From Lactococcus petauri (GTDB lineage: Bacteria > Bacillota > Bacilli > Lactobacillales > Streptococcaceae), in the NCBI RefSeq assembly GCF_002154895.1, contig NZ_MUIZ01000006.1, positions 62,001-126,000 on the forward strand: DNA of 64,000 nt, written 5' to 3'. Position numbers and translations under genes: made by a program. Positions 51,678 through 60,851 of this stretch are shown one piece after another (within the stretch, counting starts at the first letter, position 1; each line of letters starts with the position of its first letter). Under the pieces are notes generated by a model that searched no databases, was not told where the DNA came from, and was given only the letters and a program-made list of their open reading frames with translations.

Positions 51678-53471
51678 ATGCAATTATTTAAAAAGAAAAC
51701 TACCCTTAAAGATGACTATTTTCTAAAATTATCGCTTTCAAAAGCGAATAAGCAGAAAATACAATCATTTATGGTGAATGATGAGGAAAAAAGGTTTTTC
51801 CCACAGATTACTTTTGAAAATGTAGAGAGAATTTTTGATGAATTATCAAATCAGTTGACAGATGAAGAATCATTTTTTATTTCTAAAATAGAATTGGTTT
51901 TAAATCAGGAAGGGGTAACCTCTACAGAAGATGAACTGTTTTTGACAGATTTCGAAATCACGTGTGACTATGAAAATATTCTAAAACCCCTCTCTGAAGC
52001 CATGTTTAACTTGATGCCTTTTTCGGCAGTTCCTTTTGAAGATAAACTAAATTATCTCAAAGAGGTTTTTGAAGCCTGGCAGGAAAGTACCCAATTGGGA
52101 GAAGAGTATTTGCCATTGTTACCAGATTTTGAGTGGGATGATGAAGATTATGTAGAATTTATTGTTCCCTTTTATCAAAATCGAGACAAAGCTGAAGATC
52201 AAGTCGAAGAGTTTGAAAAGAATGAACCTATAGAAAAACCAACTTCCGAAACTCACGAATTAGAAGAAAAAGAAATCTCTGAAATTTCTATGGAGTCTTC
52301 TGAAGAGGTGCTTGAGAAAGATAAAACCTCTGAAAAATCAATACAAGAAGAGGAGGTAACAAAAAATCCACTTTCCATTATTCTGTTGGAAGAAAAAATA
52401 GACTTTAAGCCATGTTCTTTTACTTATTTTGGGATGAAAACTACTTCACCTGATGTTTTTGTTCCATTATCAATTACAGAAAAAATTGAAGCAATAAACA
52501 AAGAAGTTGACCAATTGAATCGAGAGAGTAATGCGTTACAAAAATCAATTTTTGAGAAAAAAATGGCAAAGTTTGAAGTAGAAAAGAAAAATCAACTGGC
52601 CATCCACCTAAAAAATTTAGATAAACGTGTGCAATTAAAAAATGAATTGATCCATAATGCTTCAAGGAGATTAGAAGAGACACTAGTTTTTGAAACAAAG
52701 CGTGCTAAAAATAAAGAAGAGTTAGATTTACTTGAAGAAAAAAAAGCATACGAACAACGTGTGGCAACCATCCAGCATGAAAGTTCATTTGCTTTAGAAG
52801 AAAAAATTAAACAAGTGAAAAATGAATCTAAAAACCAAGTACACAATGAAATTTCAAATTTACTTGCTGATGAAACAGCAAAGCTAAAAGAGTTTTTGGA
52901 TGAGTCATTGTTAGATTTACAGATTGAAAAGAAGAAAGAGGCAGAAAGAGTACAACAAGAGCTGCATCGCTTGTCTGAATCTCAACAAAAAACAATTGAA
53001 ACTTATTACAAGCAGAGTTTAGCGTTACCACTAAATGTTGAACTTCATACTCTGGTGAAACCAAAAGAAGTTATTAAAAATGTAGGACAAGCTCAGGAGT
53101 TTGGCACATTTCGGGACTTTAATTATCCAGAAATAGAAAAAAACAAACAAGAAAGCGTAATTGATGATACTCCTTCTGTCTCAAAAGAGAGTGAGCAAGA
53201 GGCCACTCAGGAACGCTTGGAAGAACTTACACAAGTTTTTACGCACGATAATACACAAGAAAATATCCATAAAGATGATGAACCACAGATTCAAGAAAAA
53301 CTTGATGAAATGTACGAGCAATCAGCAACTAAAGAATCAATTTTCTCCACATTACGCCTTCGATATAAGCAAAATCCAATTTTAACAGCAATGACTTGCA
53401 TTGCGATACTTGCTATTTGCTTATTGAGTTTCTCAGGTGGTTGGGTGCTGTTTAGCAATTTAGCAAAATAA
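51678..53471 (+). CDS. Long coiled-coil protein with C-terminal membrane anchor
   Basis: 597 residues: a globular N-terminal part (about 1-165), an acidic linker, a long coiled coil (about 265-450), a repeat-encoded LTQVFTHDNTQ linker (about 515-530) and a single C-terminal membrane segment (about 571-592). No signal peptide, so the bulk is cytosolic and tail-anchored. Possibly a scaffold linking cytosolic transfer factors to the membrane channel. First gene of the copy 4 operon. Confidence 0.65.
   Translation: MQLFKKKTTLKDDYFLKLSLSKANKQKIQSFMVNDEEKRFFPQITFENVERIFDELSNQLTDEESFFISKIELVLNQEGVTSTEDELFLTDFEITCDYENILKPLSEAMFNLMPFSAVPFEDKLNYLKEVFEAWQESTQLGEEYLPLLPDFEWDDEDYVEFIVPFYQNRDKAEDQVEEFEKNEPIEKPTSETHELEEKEISEISMESSEEVLEKDKTSEKSIQEEEVTKNPLSIILLEEKIDFKPCSFTYFGMKTTSPDVFVPLSITEKIEAINKEVDQLNRESNALQKSIFEKKMAKFEVEKKNQLAIHLKNLDKRVQLKNELIHNASRRLEETLVFETKRAKNKEELDLLEEKKAYEQRVATIQHESSFALEEKIKQVKNESKNQVHNEISNLLADETAKLKEFLDESLLDLQIEKKKEAERVQQELHRLSESQQKTIETYYKQSLALPLNVELHTLVKPKEVIKNVGQAQEFGTFRDFNYPEIEKNKQESVIDDTPSVSKESEQEATQERLEELTQVFTHDNTQENIHKDDEPQIQEKLDEMYEQSATKESIFSTLRLRYKQNPILTAMTCIAILAICLLSFSGGWVLFSNLAK
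53229..53264 (+). repeat. 12-bp iteron array 6
   Basis: TACACAAGTTTT, TACGCACGATAA, TACACAAGAAAA in exact phase, with a degenerate fourth unit TATCCATAAAGA at 53265-53276. Confidence 0.8.
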
Positions 53472-53505
53472 AAATAATCAATAAAAAGAAAATGAGGAAA
53501 ATACG

Positions 53506-53916
53506 ATGAATAATTATATTGCAACTGGTCGTGTCGCAAATGAGCCTGTATTCGGAAAGACACAGAATCAAAAGCCTAAACTGACCTTCACATTTATTGC
53601 AAAAAGTCGAATCAAAGAAGGAGACGAGTATTTGACCTTTGCTGTTCCAGTGATTATATATGGCAAACCTGCGGAAACACTTTATGATACGTTGTCTAAA
53701 GGAAGTCCTTTGACGTTATCTGGAGATTTAGGCACACGAATCTATGCGGATGAAAATGGTGAAAAGAGATATTATACCTTCCTTCAAGTAGATAAATATG
53801 ATTATGGTGAAAGTCTTGAAATGGCACTTTCAAGAAAAAATCGTAATCAAAAAGCAGAAGACCAAACACAGGATTATCCTCCTGTTGGTCGGGATATGGA
53901 TGAACTCAATGATTAA
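53506..53916 (+). CDS. Single-stranded DNA-binding protein (ICE-type)
   Basis: 136 residues with an OB fold (NYIATGRVANEP, LTFTFIAKSR, SPLTLSGDLGT) and a short acidic C-terminal tip (DMDELND) typical of SSB for protein contacts. Divergent from housekeeping SSB. It probably coats the transferred strand. It overlaps the VirD4 gene by 8 bases. Confidence 0.75.
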   Translation: MNNYIATGRVANEPVFGKTQNQKPKLTFTFIAKSRIKEGDEYLTFAVPVIIYGKPAETLYDTLSKGSPLTLSGDLGTRIYADENGEKRYYTFLQVDKYDYGESLEMALSRKNRNQKAEDQTQDYPPVGRDMDELND

Positions 53917-56680
53917 TCCTAAGGAATTAAAAAACAATTCAATACTTGATCGAATTCAAGCGATATTTTATTTAGGAGTAATGACGCCTCTCTTTATTCT
54001 TTTTTGGAGTGTTTATAGTCGGCTTACTTCAGATAAACGTTTTAAGAAGGAAATCAGACCTCTCTTTCAAATTCGTAACCGTGCCATGTTACCTATTTTG
54101 TCTTTCGGAAGTATTGTTATGGCTGGGCTTGTTACCAACTGGCTTGTAACATTTATACGTTATATCATCGGATTTGTGACAAGTTCAGCTACAAGCGGGA
54201 TGCCAACATTGGATTGGCAAATGGTCAGTCTGACAAATACTCTTGACTTTACCTTGATTTTTCAATCCCCTCTTTTGGTTGTTCCTCTTTTGATGACTTT
54301 CAGTTTTATCTTTCACAGGCAAGCTAAAAAATATTACGATGTGCATCGTGATTATAATGGTCAGGAGCAGGGAGACGATCGGCTTATTACAGAACGTGAA
54401 TTGAAGAAAACCTATACGAAAATACCTAACCGTGGAAAACGCTTTGCGGGCTATGGGGGTGTTCCTATTGCTCATGAGTTGAAACCAGGCTTTGATTTAA
54501 GTAAATTTGCGCTTAAAAGTAAAATGATTTGTCATTTTCCACGGGTTGACTTTGAAAACAAAACAAAGGAGAATGCGGACGAATTTGTTAATGACAATGA
54601 TAAATGGCATATTAAAAAACTTGCAAAGATAGGAAAAAGAATTTCACAGTGTGAGCAAGTTTTACGCCTTGTGAAAAATCCTAGCGGGTTCTATTACATT
54701 GACCAATCAACGGTTAATACTTTATTGACGGGGATGACACGTTCAGGAAAAGGAGAGACGTTTGTCAATGTCATGGTAGATATTTTATCTAGAGCGCAAC
54801 TTCAAGCTTCAATGGTTATCGGAGATCCTAAAGGTGAACTCTTTCAAATGTCTTCAGGAACGCTCAGAAAACGAGGCTATAATGTACAGGTACTTAACTA
54901 TCAAAATGTGGACTTTTCTATGAGTAATAATCCTTTACAGCTGGCAAAAGCTTATGCTCAAAAAGGTTACTACGAAAAAGTACAAACAGAAGTTGATGTG
55001 GTCGCAGAATCACTTTATAGACAAGCTAAAGCAGAAGCAGGGGGAAATGCGAAGTTTTGGGAAGATTCATCAATGTTTCTCTTTTCAGCTTTATTTATGG
55101 CAATGATTTGGCGGGCGAAAATGACTAAAGAATGGGAAACTGTCACTGTTCCCAATATGATGAGCCTTTTGAATCAACTAGGGTCAGAATTTGTCTGGGT
55201 GGATAGTGAAGGAGCAATTTATGAGAGTCAATTAGAAGATGGTAGCTTAGAGAAGAAGAGTAAGATTACGGTTTATTTTGATGATTTAAGACGAACAAAT
55301 AAATTGAAACCGTCACCATTTTTAACAATGGCAGATAATTCTTTTAGGCAGTCTAACTTTGCAGGCGAAGAAACAAAAGGTTCTATATTCTCAAGTATGT
55401 TGCAAGGCTTGAAACTGTTTGCGAATGATTCCATTGCGAGAATGACAAGTGAAAATAATTTGGATATTACAACACTTGGCTTTCCACGTCAACTCTCTGT
55501 CAAACTAAGAAAAAGTACGAATTTAGAAGAAGATAATCCGTATGCCAATCAAATAGCACACCTCTCAATATTAGATAAAAAGGGTAAAGCGATTATCAAT
55601 CAGAAAAAAGTCATTGTGGATGTGGCAGGATACTTGAATTTTGCCATTGAGCCAACACTTCCGAATGACTTTGTGATTCAAATTAAATTAGAAAAATTTG
55701 ATGAAAAAGTAACCATTAACGTCAAGAAGCAGTTCAAAAAGATAAAATCTATTGAAATTGATCGACGAAGCGCGGAGGTATTAGCACGTACAAAAGCAGG
55801 AACGGTTAAGAAAAGAAAAGCTCAGACAACTGAAGGGATTACTATTGATGAAAAAGATGTAGAAATCAAATATTCAGAACAACCAACGGCAGTTTTTCTG
55901 GTAATGCCACCTAACAAAAAAGCATTTGGTGCAATGGTAAGTCTCTTTGTGGATCAAGTTTTTAATGCAAATTATGATATGGGATTAGATAATGATAGGA
56001 AACTATATACTCGTATCCACTTCTTATTGGATGAATTTGGGAATTTACCTATGATTCCTGCACTTGATACAAAATTGTCTATTGGTGCTGGGTTTGGACT
56101 TCTTTTTGACCTAGTTGTTCAAAATTTAGAACAAATTGGTGCTGTATATGGTGAAAAGGTAGCAGAAACAATTCTATCGAACTGTTCTATCAATGAATAT
56201 ATCAAATCCGTGTCTACACAAACCATGAAAAAATTTGAAGAACTATCAGGAGAAAAAACGGTGATGGCACGTAAAAAATCTGTTTCAGGAGAAAAAGGAG
56301 ATCATGTCTCTGTTTCATATGATTCCATCAAACAACCTGTCGTTACGAAGAATCAGCTTCAGAAATTGCAATCAGGCGAAGCATTCATCTCTATTGGGGT
56401 AAAAGCAGAGACAAAAGCAGGTCAAAAGACATCAAACTATCCAATTTTAGTTACAGGGAAATTTGAGTTTCCTTCACGGTATATGTTTTTGTTTGAAGAA
56501 TTTGATCAGAAAAAAACACTGGCAGATATCCCTATCAAGACCAAGCATCGCAATTTAAAATTATCAAGTATTGCCATTGACTGGTCAGAACAAGTGGAGC
56601 AATTGAAGACATATGAACAACAATTAATGGCGGGAAATAATCCGAATCCTCAAATTTTATCAAGAAAGGTAGTCGCATGA
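53909..56680 (+). CDS. VirD4/TraG-type coupling protein
   Basis: 923 residues: two N-terminal membrane segments (about 12-35 and 60-85, with a third near 110-130), then an ATPase domain: Walker A GMTRSGKGE with Lys281 and Walker B LDEFGN with Asp708-Glu709, plus the TraG/VirD4 C-terminal TraM-binding type segment. An insertion (about 410-680) between the Walker motifs carries extra beta-rich sequence. It delivers relaxase-bound DNA to the channel. ATG 53909 lies within the end of the SSB gene; the earlier ATG 53900 is an alternative. Overlaps the next gene by ATGA. Confidence 0.9.
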   Translation: MINPKELKNNSILDRIQAIFYLGVMTPLFILFWSVYSRLTSDKRFKKEIRPLFQIRNRAMLPILSFGSIVMAGLVTNWLVTFIRYIIGFVTSSATSGMPTLDWQMVSLTNTLDFTLIFQSPLLVVPLLMTFSFIFHRQAKKYYDVHRDYNGQEQGDDRLITERELKKTYTKIPNRGKRFAGYGGVPIAHELKPGFDLSKFALKSKMICHFPRVDFENKTKENADEFVNDNDKWHIKKLAKIGKRISQCEQVLRLVKNPSGFYYIDQSTVNTLLTGMTRSGKGETFVNVMVDILSRAQLQASMVIGDPKGELFQMSSGTLRKRGYNVQVLNYQNVDFSMSNNPLQLAKAYAQKGYYEKVQTEVDVVAESLYRQAKAEAGGNAKFWEDSSMFLFSALFMAMIWRAKMTKEWETVTVPNMMSLLNQLGSEFVWVDSEGAIYESQLEDGSLEKKSKITVYFDDLRRTNKLKPSPFLTMADNSFRQSNFAGEETKGSIFSSMLQGLKLFANDSIARMTSENNLDITTLGFPRQLSVKLRKSTNLEEDNPYANQIAHLSILDKKGKAIINQKKVIVDVAGYLNFAIEPTLPNDFVIQIKLEKFDEKVTINVKKQFKKIKSIEIDRRSAEVLARTKAGTVKKRKAQTTEGITIDEKDVEIKYSEQPTAVFLVMPPNKKAFGAMVSLFVDQVFNANYDMGLDNDRKLYTRIHFLLDEFGNLPMIPALDTKLSIGAGFGLLFDLVVQNLEQIGAVYGEKVAETILSNCSINEYIKSVSTQTMKKFEELSGEKTVMARKKSVSGEKGDHVSVSYDSIKQPVVTKNQLQKLQSGEAFISIGVKAETKAGQKTSNYPILVTGKFEFPSRYMFLFEEFDQKKTLADIPIKTKHRNLKLSSIAIDWSEQVEQLKTYEQQLMAGNNPNPQILSRKVVA

Positions 56681-58920
56681 TTTCAATAAAAAAAAGATTA
56701 GTAAAATTCAAGAAAGTATTAACACCACAAAGAGTAATGATGATGGCTTTTCTATTTTTGTTGATCCTTCCTTTAGTAGTTAGTGCAGACAATACACAAA
56801 ATTGGGCAATACCCCAAGGATCTGCGGGACTTGGTAATGGTGGAAATGCTATTTCCAATCAACCTGAAGCAACGGCTTTTTATCAACACTTTTCTGTCTA
56901 TTTACAACCATTTTGGGGAATTGTTGCAAAGCCAATCGCTATTTTGGGTGGATTTATTATTAAAGGATTAGCACATTTAGCGGATATTTTACAACAAGTC
57001 TTCTATGCTTCTATCAAATTTATGACAATTCTTAATGATTTGGGGAATCAAAATACAACTATTGGTAAGCTTTATTCGCTCATGCAAAAGTTGGGTATTA
57101 TTGTCTTTGGACTAAGCATCGTGATTTACGCTGTTTTTGTTATTTTCAATGGGAAAAGCAAGATTTTTAAAAATATTTTGCAAACTATCTTTTTAACAAC
57201 CTTAGTGTTTAGTTTTATCCCTTGGGCAGTAGGACAAACTTTAAACATCACGGAAGATGCGGTGACAGAAACAGCTACAGCCTCTGGTGAAAAATCTATT
57301 GCTCTTTCTTTAATTCAAAACAATGTTGTTGATAAGTATGCCTTTGATGCATTAAATTGGCAAGTCCCTCTACAGTCAGATGGTACTGTTGCAAAACCTG
57401 CAGATTACAACGTTATAAAATCTATTGATGGATGGGATCCTTCTGAACTGGCAGGGATAGTAACAGATAAAACATTGATGAGCATGGGGGATAAAAATAA
57501 TGGAGGCGCAACGAATGCAACAGTTATTTTTGAGCATAAATTAATTGATCAAACTATGTCAGATGGCAAAAAATTACAGGGAAAGCAAACAGTTGCGGGG
57601 ATTGATAAAGGTACCCTTGATTTACAAGCTTGGTTTGGTGACAATTATTTACGATATAAAGTGAATTGGCTGGCTTTAATTATCTCATTGGCAGCGATCT
57701 GCCTGCTCTTTTTAACTATGACTATTAAAGTTGGACTTTCAGTCACACAAATTACGATTACTACTATATCTGGCCCAGTGTTAGCTGCGATAAAGGCAAG
57801 CCATACGAAGAAAGTAAAAGAATTGATTGCCAATATCTTCCATGGAGTTTTAGGGATATACTTTGATTTCTTGATTGTAGCTATTGCAGTTGGAATAATC
57901 TACTGGATAACTTCCACTACAGTTTTCTTTGATGCAGGTTTACCAGCTTTAGTTGTAGCAATTCTTAAAGCAGTGCTCTATGCTGTTGTCTTCTTTGGTG
58001 TATTTGCAGGGATAGGTGCTGTGGAAAGCTTCTTAGGCGTTTCTTCAGGACATGGTAATGCTTTGAAACAAGTTATGGCAGGAGCAATGGTTGCACGTGC
58101 AGCATTCTCTGGTGGACAATTTATGGGAGGGATGCTTGCGCCAGTAGGAATAGGAGCAGCCAAAGCTGGCTGGACATCCACTAAGAATACACCTGGAGAA
58201 ATAAGAGGAATGGCAAGTTGGATGCGTGGATTAACTATGATGCCTGGAACTTCGGGGAAAAATGATAAAACATCAAATGAAACCCTAGGACAAGCAAGTG
58301 GTATTCCTCCAAAAGAGAATACAGCTCAAAATGCAACAGGTGGTCAAAGTGAGAGCCAGCGACAAAAAGAAGCTCAGGAAGCTCTTAAAAAAGAACAACA
58401 GATGGCAGGTCAACAAAAAGAAGCACAACAACCTACACACGATGATACACACAAAAATACACAAAATGAGGAGCAAAAACCTCAACAAGCCCAACCTTTT
58501 GAGCCAACTGGAAATGCTAACAGTAATCCTATTCAACCTGAAAAATCACGTCGAGAAAAGGCTCGAGAAAAAATGCAACAAAATAAAGCAGGGCAGAAGT
58601 CAGGTTCAAACACAAATTATAATGATTCTACTCAGGCTCAAGACGATTTGACACAAGAAGCACCTAAGCCATCAAGTCAGACTGGTGGACAGGAGTCACT
58701 TGAAGATACCCCAGCCTCTCCAAGTCGTCTTGATCATCTTGAAAATCGCATGAATCAAGCTGATGAACAAAAACAAAAAGGAGATAAACTACAAGCAAAG
58801 CAGGCTCGTAAGCAAAAACAATCTACCCGTCTTCAAAAAGCTTCTCAGAATCTCAGTCAAGCGGGGCAAACTATGCAACAATTTGAACCACATATTAACT
58901 CAATTGAAAGTGAAGAATAA
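56677..58920 (+). CDS. VirB6/TrbL-like polytopic channel protein
   Basis: 747 residues: signal-like start, then about six to eight membrane segments in two groups (about 60-190 and 320-490), Gly/Ala-rich loops, and a long hydrophilic C-terminus (about 510-747) rich in Gln, Glu, Lys with a repeat-encoded PTHDDTHKNTQ linker. This matches VirB6/TrbL/PrgH-type proteins of Gram-positive type IV secretion systems. Last gene of the operon; a strong terminator follows, with no VirB4 gene behind it. Confidence 0.8.
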   Translation: MISIKKRLVKFKKVLTPQRVMMMAFLFLLILPLVVSADNTQNWAIPQGSAGLGNGGNAISNQPEATAFYQHFSVYLQPFWGIVAKPIAILGGFIIKGLAHLADILQQVFYASIKFMTILNDLGNQNTTIGKLYSLMQKLGIIVFGLSIVIYAVFVIFNGKSKIFKNILQTIFLTTLVFSFIPWAVGQTLNITEDAVTETATASGEKSIALSLIQNNVVDKYAFDALNWQVPLQSDGTVAKPADYNVIKSIDGWDPSELAGIVTDKTLMSMGDKNNGGATNATVIFEHKLIDQTMSDGKKLQGKQTVAGIDKGTLDLQAWFGDNYLRYKVNWLALIISLAAICLLFLTMTIKVGLSVTQITITTISGPVLAAIKASHTKKVKELIANIFHGVLGIYFDFLIVAIAVGIIYWITSTTVFFDAGLPALVVAILKAVLYAVVFFGVFAGIGAVESFLGVSSGHGNALKQVMAGAMVARAAFSGGQFMGGMLAPVGIGAAKAGWTSTKNTPGEIRGMASWMRGLTMMPGTSGKNDKTSNETLGQASGIPPKENTAQNATGGQSESQRQKEAQEALKKEQQMAGQQKEAQQPTHDDTHKNTQNEEQKPQQAQPFEPTGNANSNPIQPEKSRREKAREKMQQNKAGQKSGSNTNYNDSTQAQDDLTQEAPKPSSQTGGQESLEDTPASPSRLDHLENRMNQADEQKQKGDKLQAKQARKQKQSTRLQKASQNLSQAGQTMQQFEPHINSIESEE
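58434..58469 (+). repeat. 12-bp iteron array 7
   Basis: TACACACGATGA, TACACACAAAAA, TACACAAAATGA in exact phase inside the hydrophilic tail of the VirB6-like gene. Confidence 0.8.
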
Positions 58921-58930
58921 AAATTTCATG

Positions 58931-58957
58931 AAACTTGTCAAATTTGACAAGTTTTTT
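58931..58957 (+). terminator. Terminator closing the transfer operon
   Basis: Palindromic AAACTTGTCAAA/TTTGACAAGTTT followed by TTT and ATTTAT. Confidence 0.88.
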
Positions 58958-58984
58958 ATTTATAAAATATGCTACAATTTATTT

Positions 58985-59113
58985 ATGGATGAAAAATTGA
59001 AAGCAAATACGCATGTGGATGTTGATTATTTTACGAAAGTACTAAAACTCTCTGATTATTAAAAAGATGAATTTCTTGTGGAGCTATATCATTTGATTAA
59101 ACCAAATCTTTAA
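58985..59113 (+). pseudogene. Broken small gene with in-frame stop
   Basis: ATG frame of 25 codons (MDEKLKANTHVDVDYFTKVL and five more residues), stopped by TAA at 59060, after which the same frame reads on in protein-like fashion (KDEFLVELYHLIKPNL) to a second stop at 59111. It looks like one decayed gene of over 40 codons. Family not identified. Confidence 0.45.
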
Positions 59114-59347
59114 GCTTGACTATTTTGGTAAATAATTGGTAACCCTTATGAAGCTGAGTAGTAAAATGTTGACGGCTATATCTTTAAAGAGATTCTAGGG
59201 GATTATACAGACAAGGCACGGACTGTAACTTCTGGCTAACTAGGTCGCATTGTCTAAAATATGGTATAATTACAGCCAAAAGCTTATAAAGTGATTTTTT
59301 GGATTGTCCTTAAATCCACAAGTGTAAAAAAATAGGAATTAATATTT
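59114..59347 (+). other. Spacer with gene debris and cassette promoter
   Basis: About 230 bases without an intact gene. One frame holds a protein-like tail (GYIFKEILGDYTDKARTVTS then stop near 59240), suggesting remnants of a lost gene at the junction between transfer region and cargo. The end holds the promoter of the cassette. Confidence 0.4.
59262..59270 (+). promoter_or_regulatory. Extended -10 promoter of the methyltransferase-GHKL cassette
   Basis: TGG-TATAAT at 59262-59270, about 78 bases before the methyltransferase start. -35 weak. Confidence 0.5.
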
Positions 59348-60820
59348 ATGGAAAAACAATATCAGTTTTTAAAAAAAAATGGGATATTTTATACAGGAGA
59401 AAAATTAGCCTTTCAAATGGTAAATCTCCTCGAAATTGATTATAAAAAAAATTTTTCTTTAATTGAGCCAGCTGTTGGAGAAGGACACATTTTGTCAGTT
59501 GTTGTTGAAGAATTTTTTAAGAATAATATAAGTAAAACATCTGAGGAAAAGAAGAAGTTCTTGGAAAATAATATAGTAGGATTTGATATACGATATGACG
59601 CATTAGAAGTTTGTCGAAAAAAATTAGATATGGTCTCTAAGAAGTATATATCTGAAAAAATTCAATGGAATTTAAAAAATTATAATGCTTTGAATAGTGA
59701 AGAAATAGAAAGTTTAGGCGAGTATGATTATTTAATAAGTAATCCCCCGTATGTATCACGTCATAACATGAATGAACAAACAATCAAGGCATTGAAGAAT
59801 CAGAGTATTTTTTGTACTAAATACAATTTTGATTTGTATTACTATTTCATTGAAATCGGTTTAAAATTATGGAACAAAGTTGGAAAGATGGTTTATATTA
59901 CTCCAAATAGCTATACTAAAGCTAGAAGTGCTGAAGTGATGCTAAAACATATAATTGATAATTATTATATAGAAAGAATAATAGACTTTAAAGATGAGAT
60001 GTTATTCGAAGACGCAACCACTTATAGTGCCATAACAGTGTTTTCAAAAAATAATAATGAATTAACTGTTGAAGATAGTTTAGGTAATAAGACGATAAAA
60101 GTTTCATATAATGATTTACTTAATAAGCACTCATATAGAATATATAATCATGAGTTTCTGTCCCCTACTTTAGAGAATTATACAAACCTCGGAGATATTG
60201 CAGAAATAAAAAATGGCTTAGCTACATTACAGGATAAGGTTTTTATAATAAATCAAGATGAAGTTATTGAAAATTCGAAAAAATATTTAATTTTTGAAAA
60301 AAATAGAAAAAAGCATAAGGTGGAAAAGATACTTTTAAAAAAAGTAATAAGAGTATCTAGGCCAAAAGAAGAGAAATATGTAATTTTTCCTTATATGGGA
60401 ACTGGGATAACAAATGGCAAGGTTTTTAAACAATATATGGAATTTAAAGAAAAATTTCCCGAGGCATATAAATATTTAAGCAGTGAACTTAGCCCAAAAT
60501 ACCAAAAGAAATATGGCATCTACTTTGGTAGAACTCAAGGGTTCAATGGTTATGAAAAGGAAAAAATAATCATCCCAAAAGTAGCATATTTAAAAAAAGA
60601 GGCATTTAAAGTAGTTGAGGAGGGTTTTCTGTTATCTGGATTATCTATAGTTTTAAAAAGTAAGTTTAAAAATATAGACTTAAAAAAGATTTGCTCATAT
60701 CTGAATTCGGAAATTGTAAGTAACTATTTAGAAACTTCCTCAAAGGACTATAGTGCAGGTTATAAAAGTATTAGTTCTACTGAACTAAAGTTAATTAAAA
60801 TACCAAATGATTTGATATAA
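59348..60820 (+). CDS. N6-adenine DNA methyltransferase (Eco57I-like, solitary M)
   Basis: 490 residues. SAM motif I (SLIEPAVGEGHIL, about 38-50), acidic motif II (IVGFDIRYDALEV), catalytic motif IV NPPY at Asn132-Tyr135, and a C-terminal target-recognition region (about 270-490) with KNGLATLQDKVFII and FSPKYQ-type residues. It belongs to the Eco57I/TaqI-like gamma-class. There is no fused nuclease, so restriction must come from another protein, probably the HNH nuclease at 63705. First gene of a four-gene cassette; starts behind GGAATTAAT. Confidence 0.85.
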   Translation: MEKQYQFLKKNGIFYTGEKLAFQMVNLLEIDYKKNFSLIEPAVGEGHILSVVVEEFFKNNISKTSEEKKKFLENNIVGFDIRYDALEVCRKKLDMVSKKYISEKIQWNLKNYNALNSEEIESLGEYDYLISNPPYVSRHNMNEQTIKALKNQSIFCTKYNFDLYYYFIEIGLKLWNKVGKMVYITPNSYTKARSAEVMLKHIIDNYYIERIIDFKDEMLFEDATTYSAITVFSKNNNELTVEDSLGNKTIKVSYNDLLNKHSYRIYNHEFLSPTLENYTNLGDIAEIKNGLATLQDKVFIINQDEVIENSKKYLIFEKNRKKHKVEKILLKKVIRVSRPKEEKYVIFPYMGTGITNGKVFKQYMEFKEKFPEAYKYLSSELSPKYQKKYGIYFGRTQGFNGYEKEKIIIPKVAYLKKEAFKVVEEGFLLSGLSIVLKSKFKNIDLKKICSYLNSEIVSNYLETSSKDYSAGYKSISSTELKLIKIPNDLI

Positions 60821-60851
60821 ATGAAGTAAATTTTTTAGGAGATACAAATAT

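Noticed and set aside
53798-53908. N-terminal extension of the VirD4-like protein
   Set aside because: The extension overlaps the SSB gene in another frame and codes a Lys/Ile-rich sequence unlike the family; ATG 53909 (or 53900) is the sensible start.
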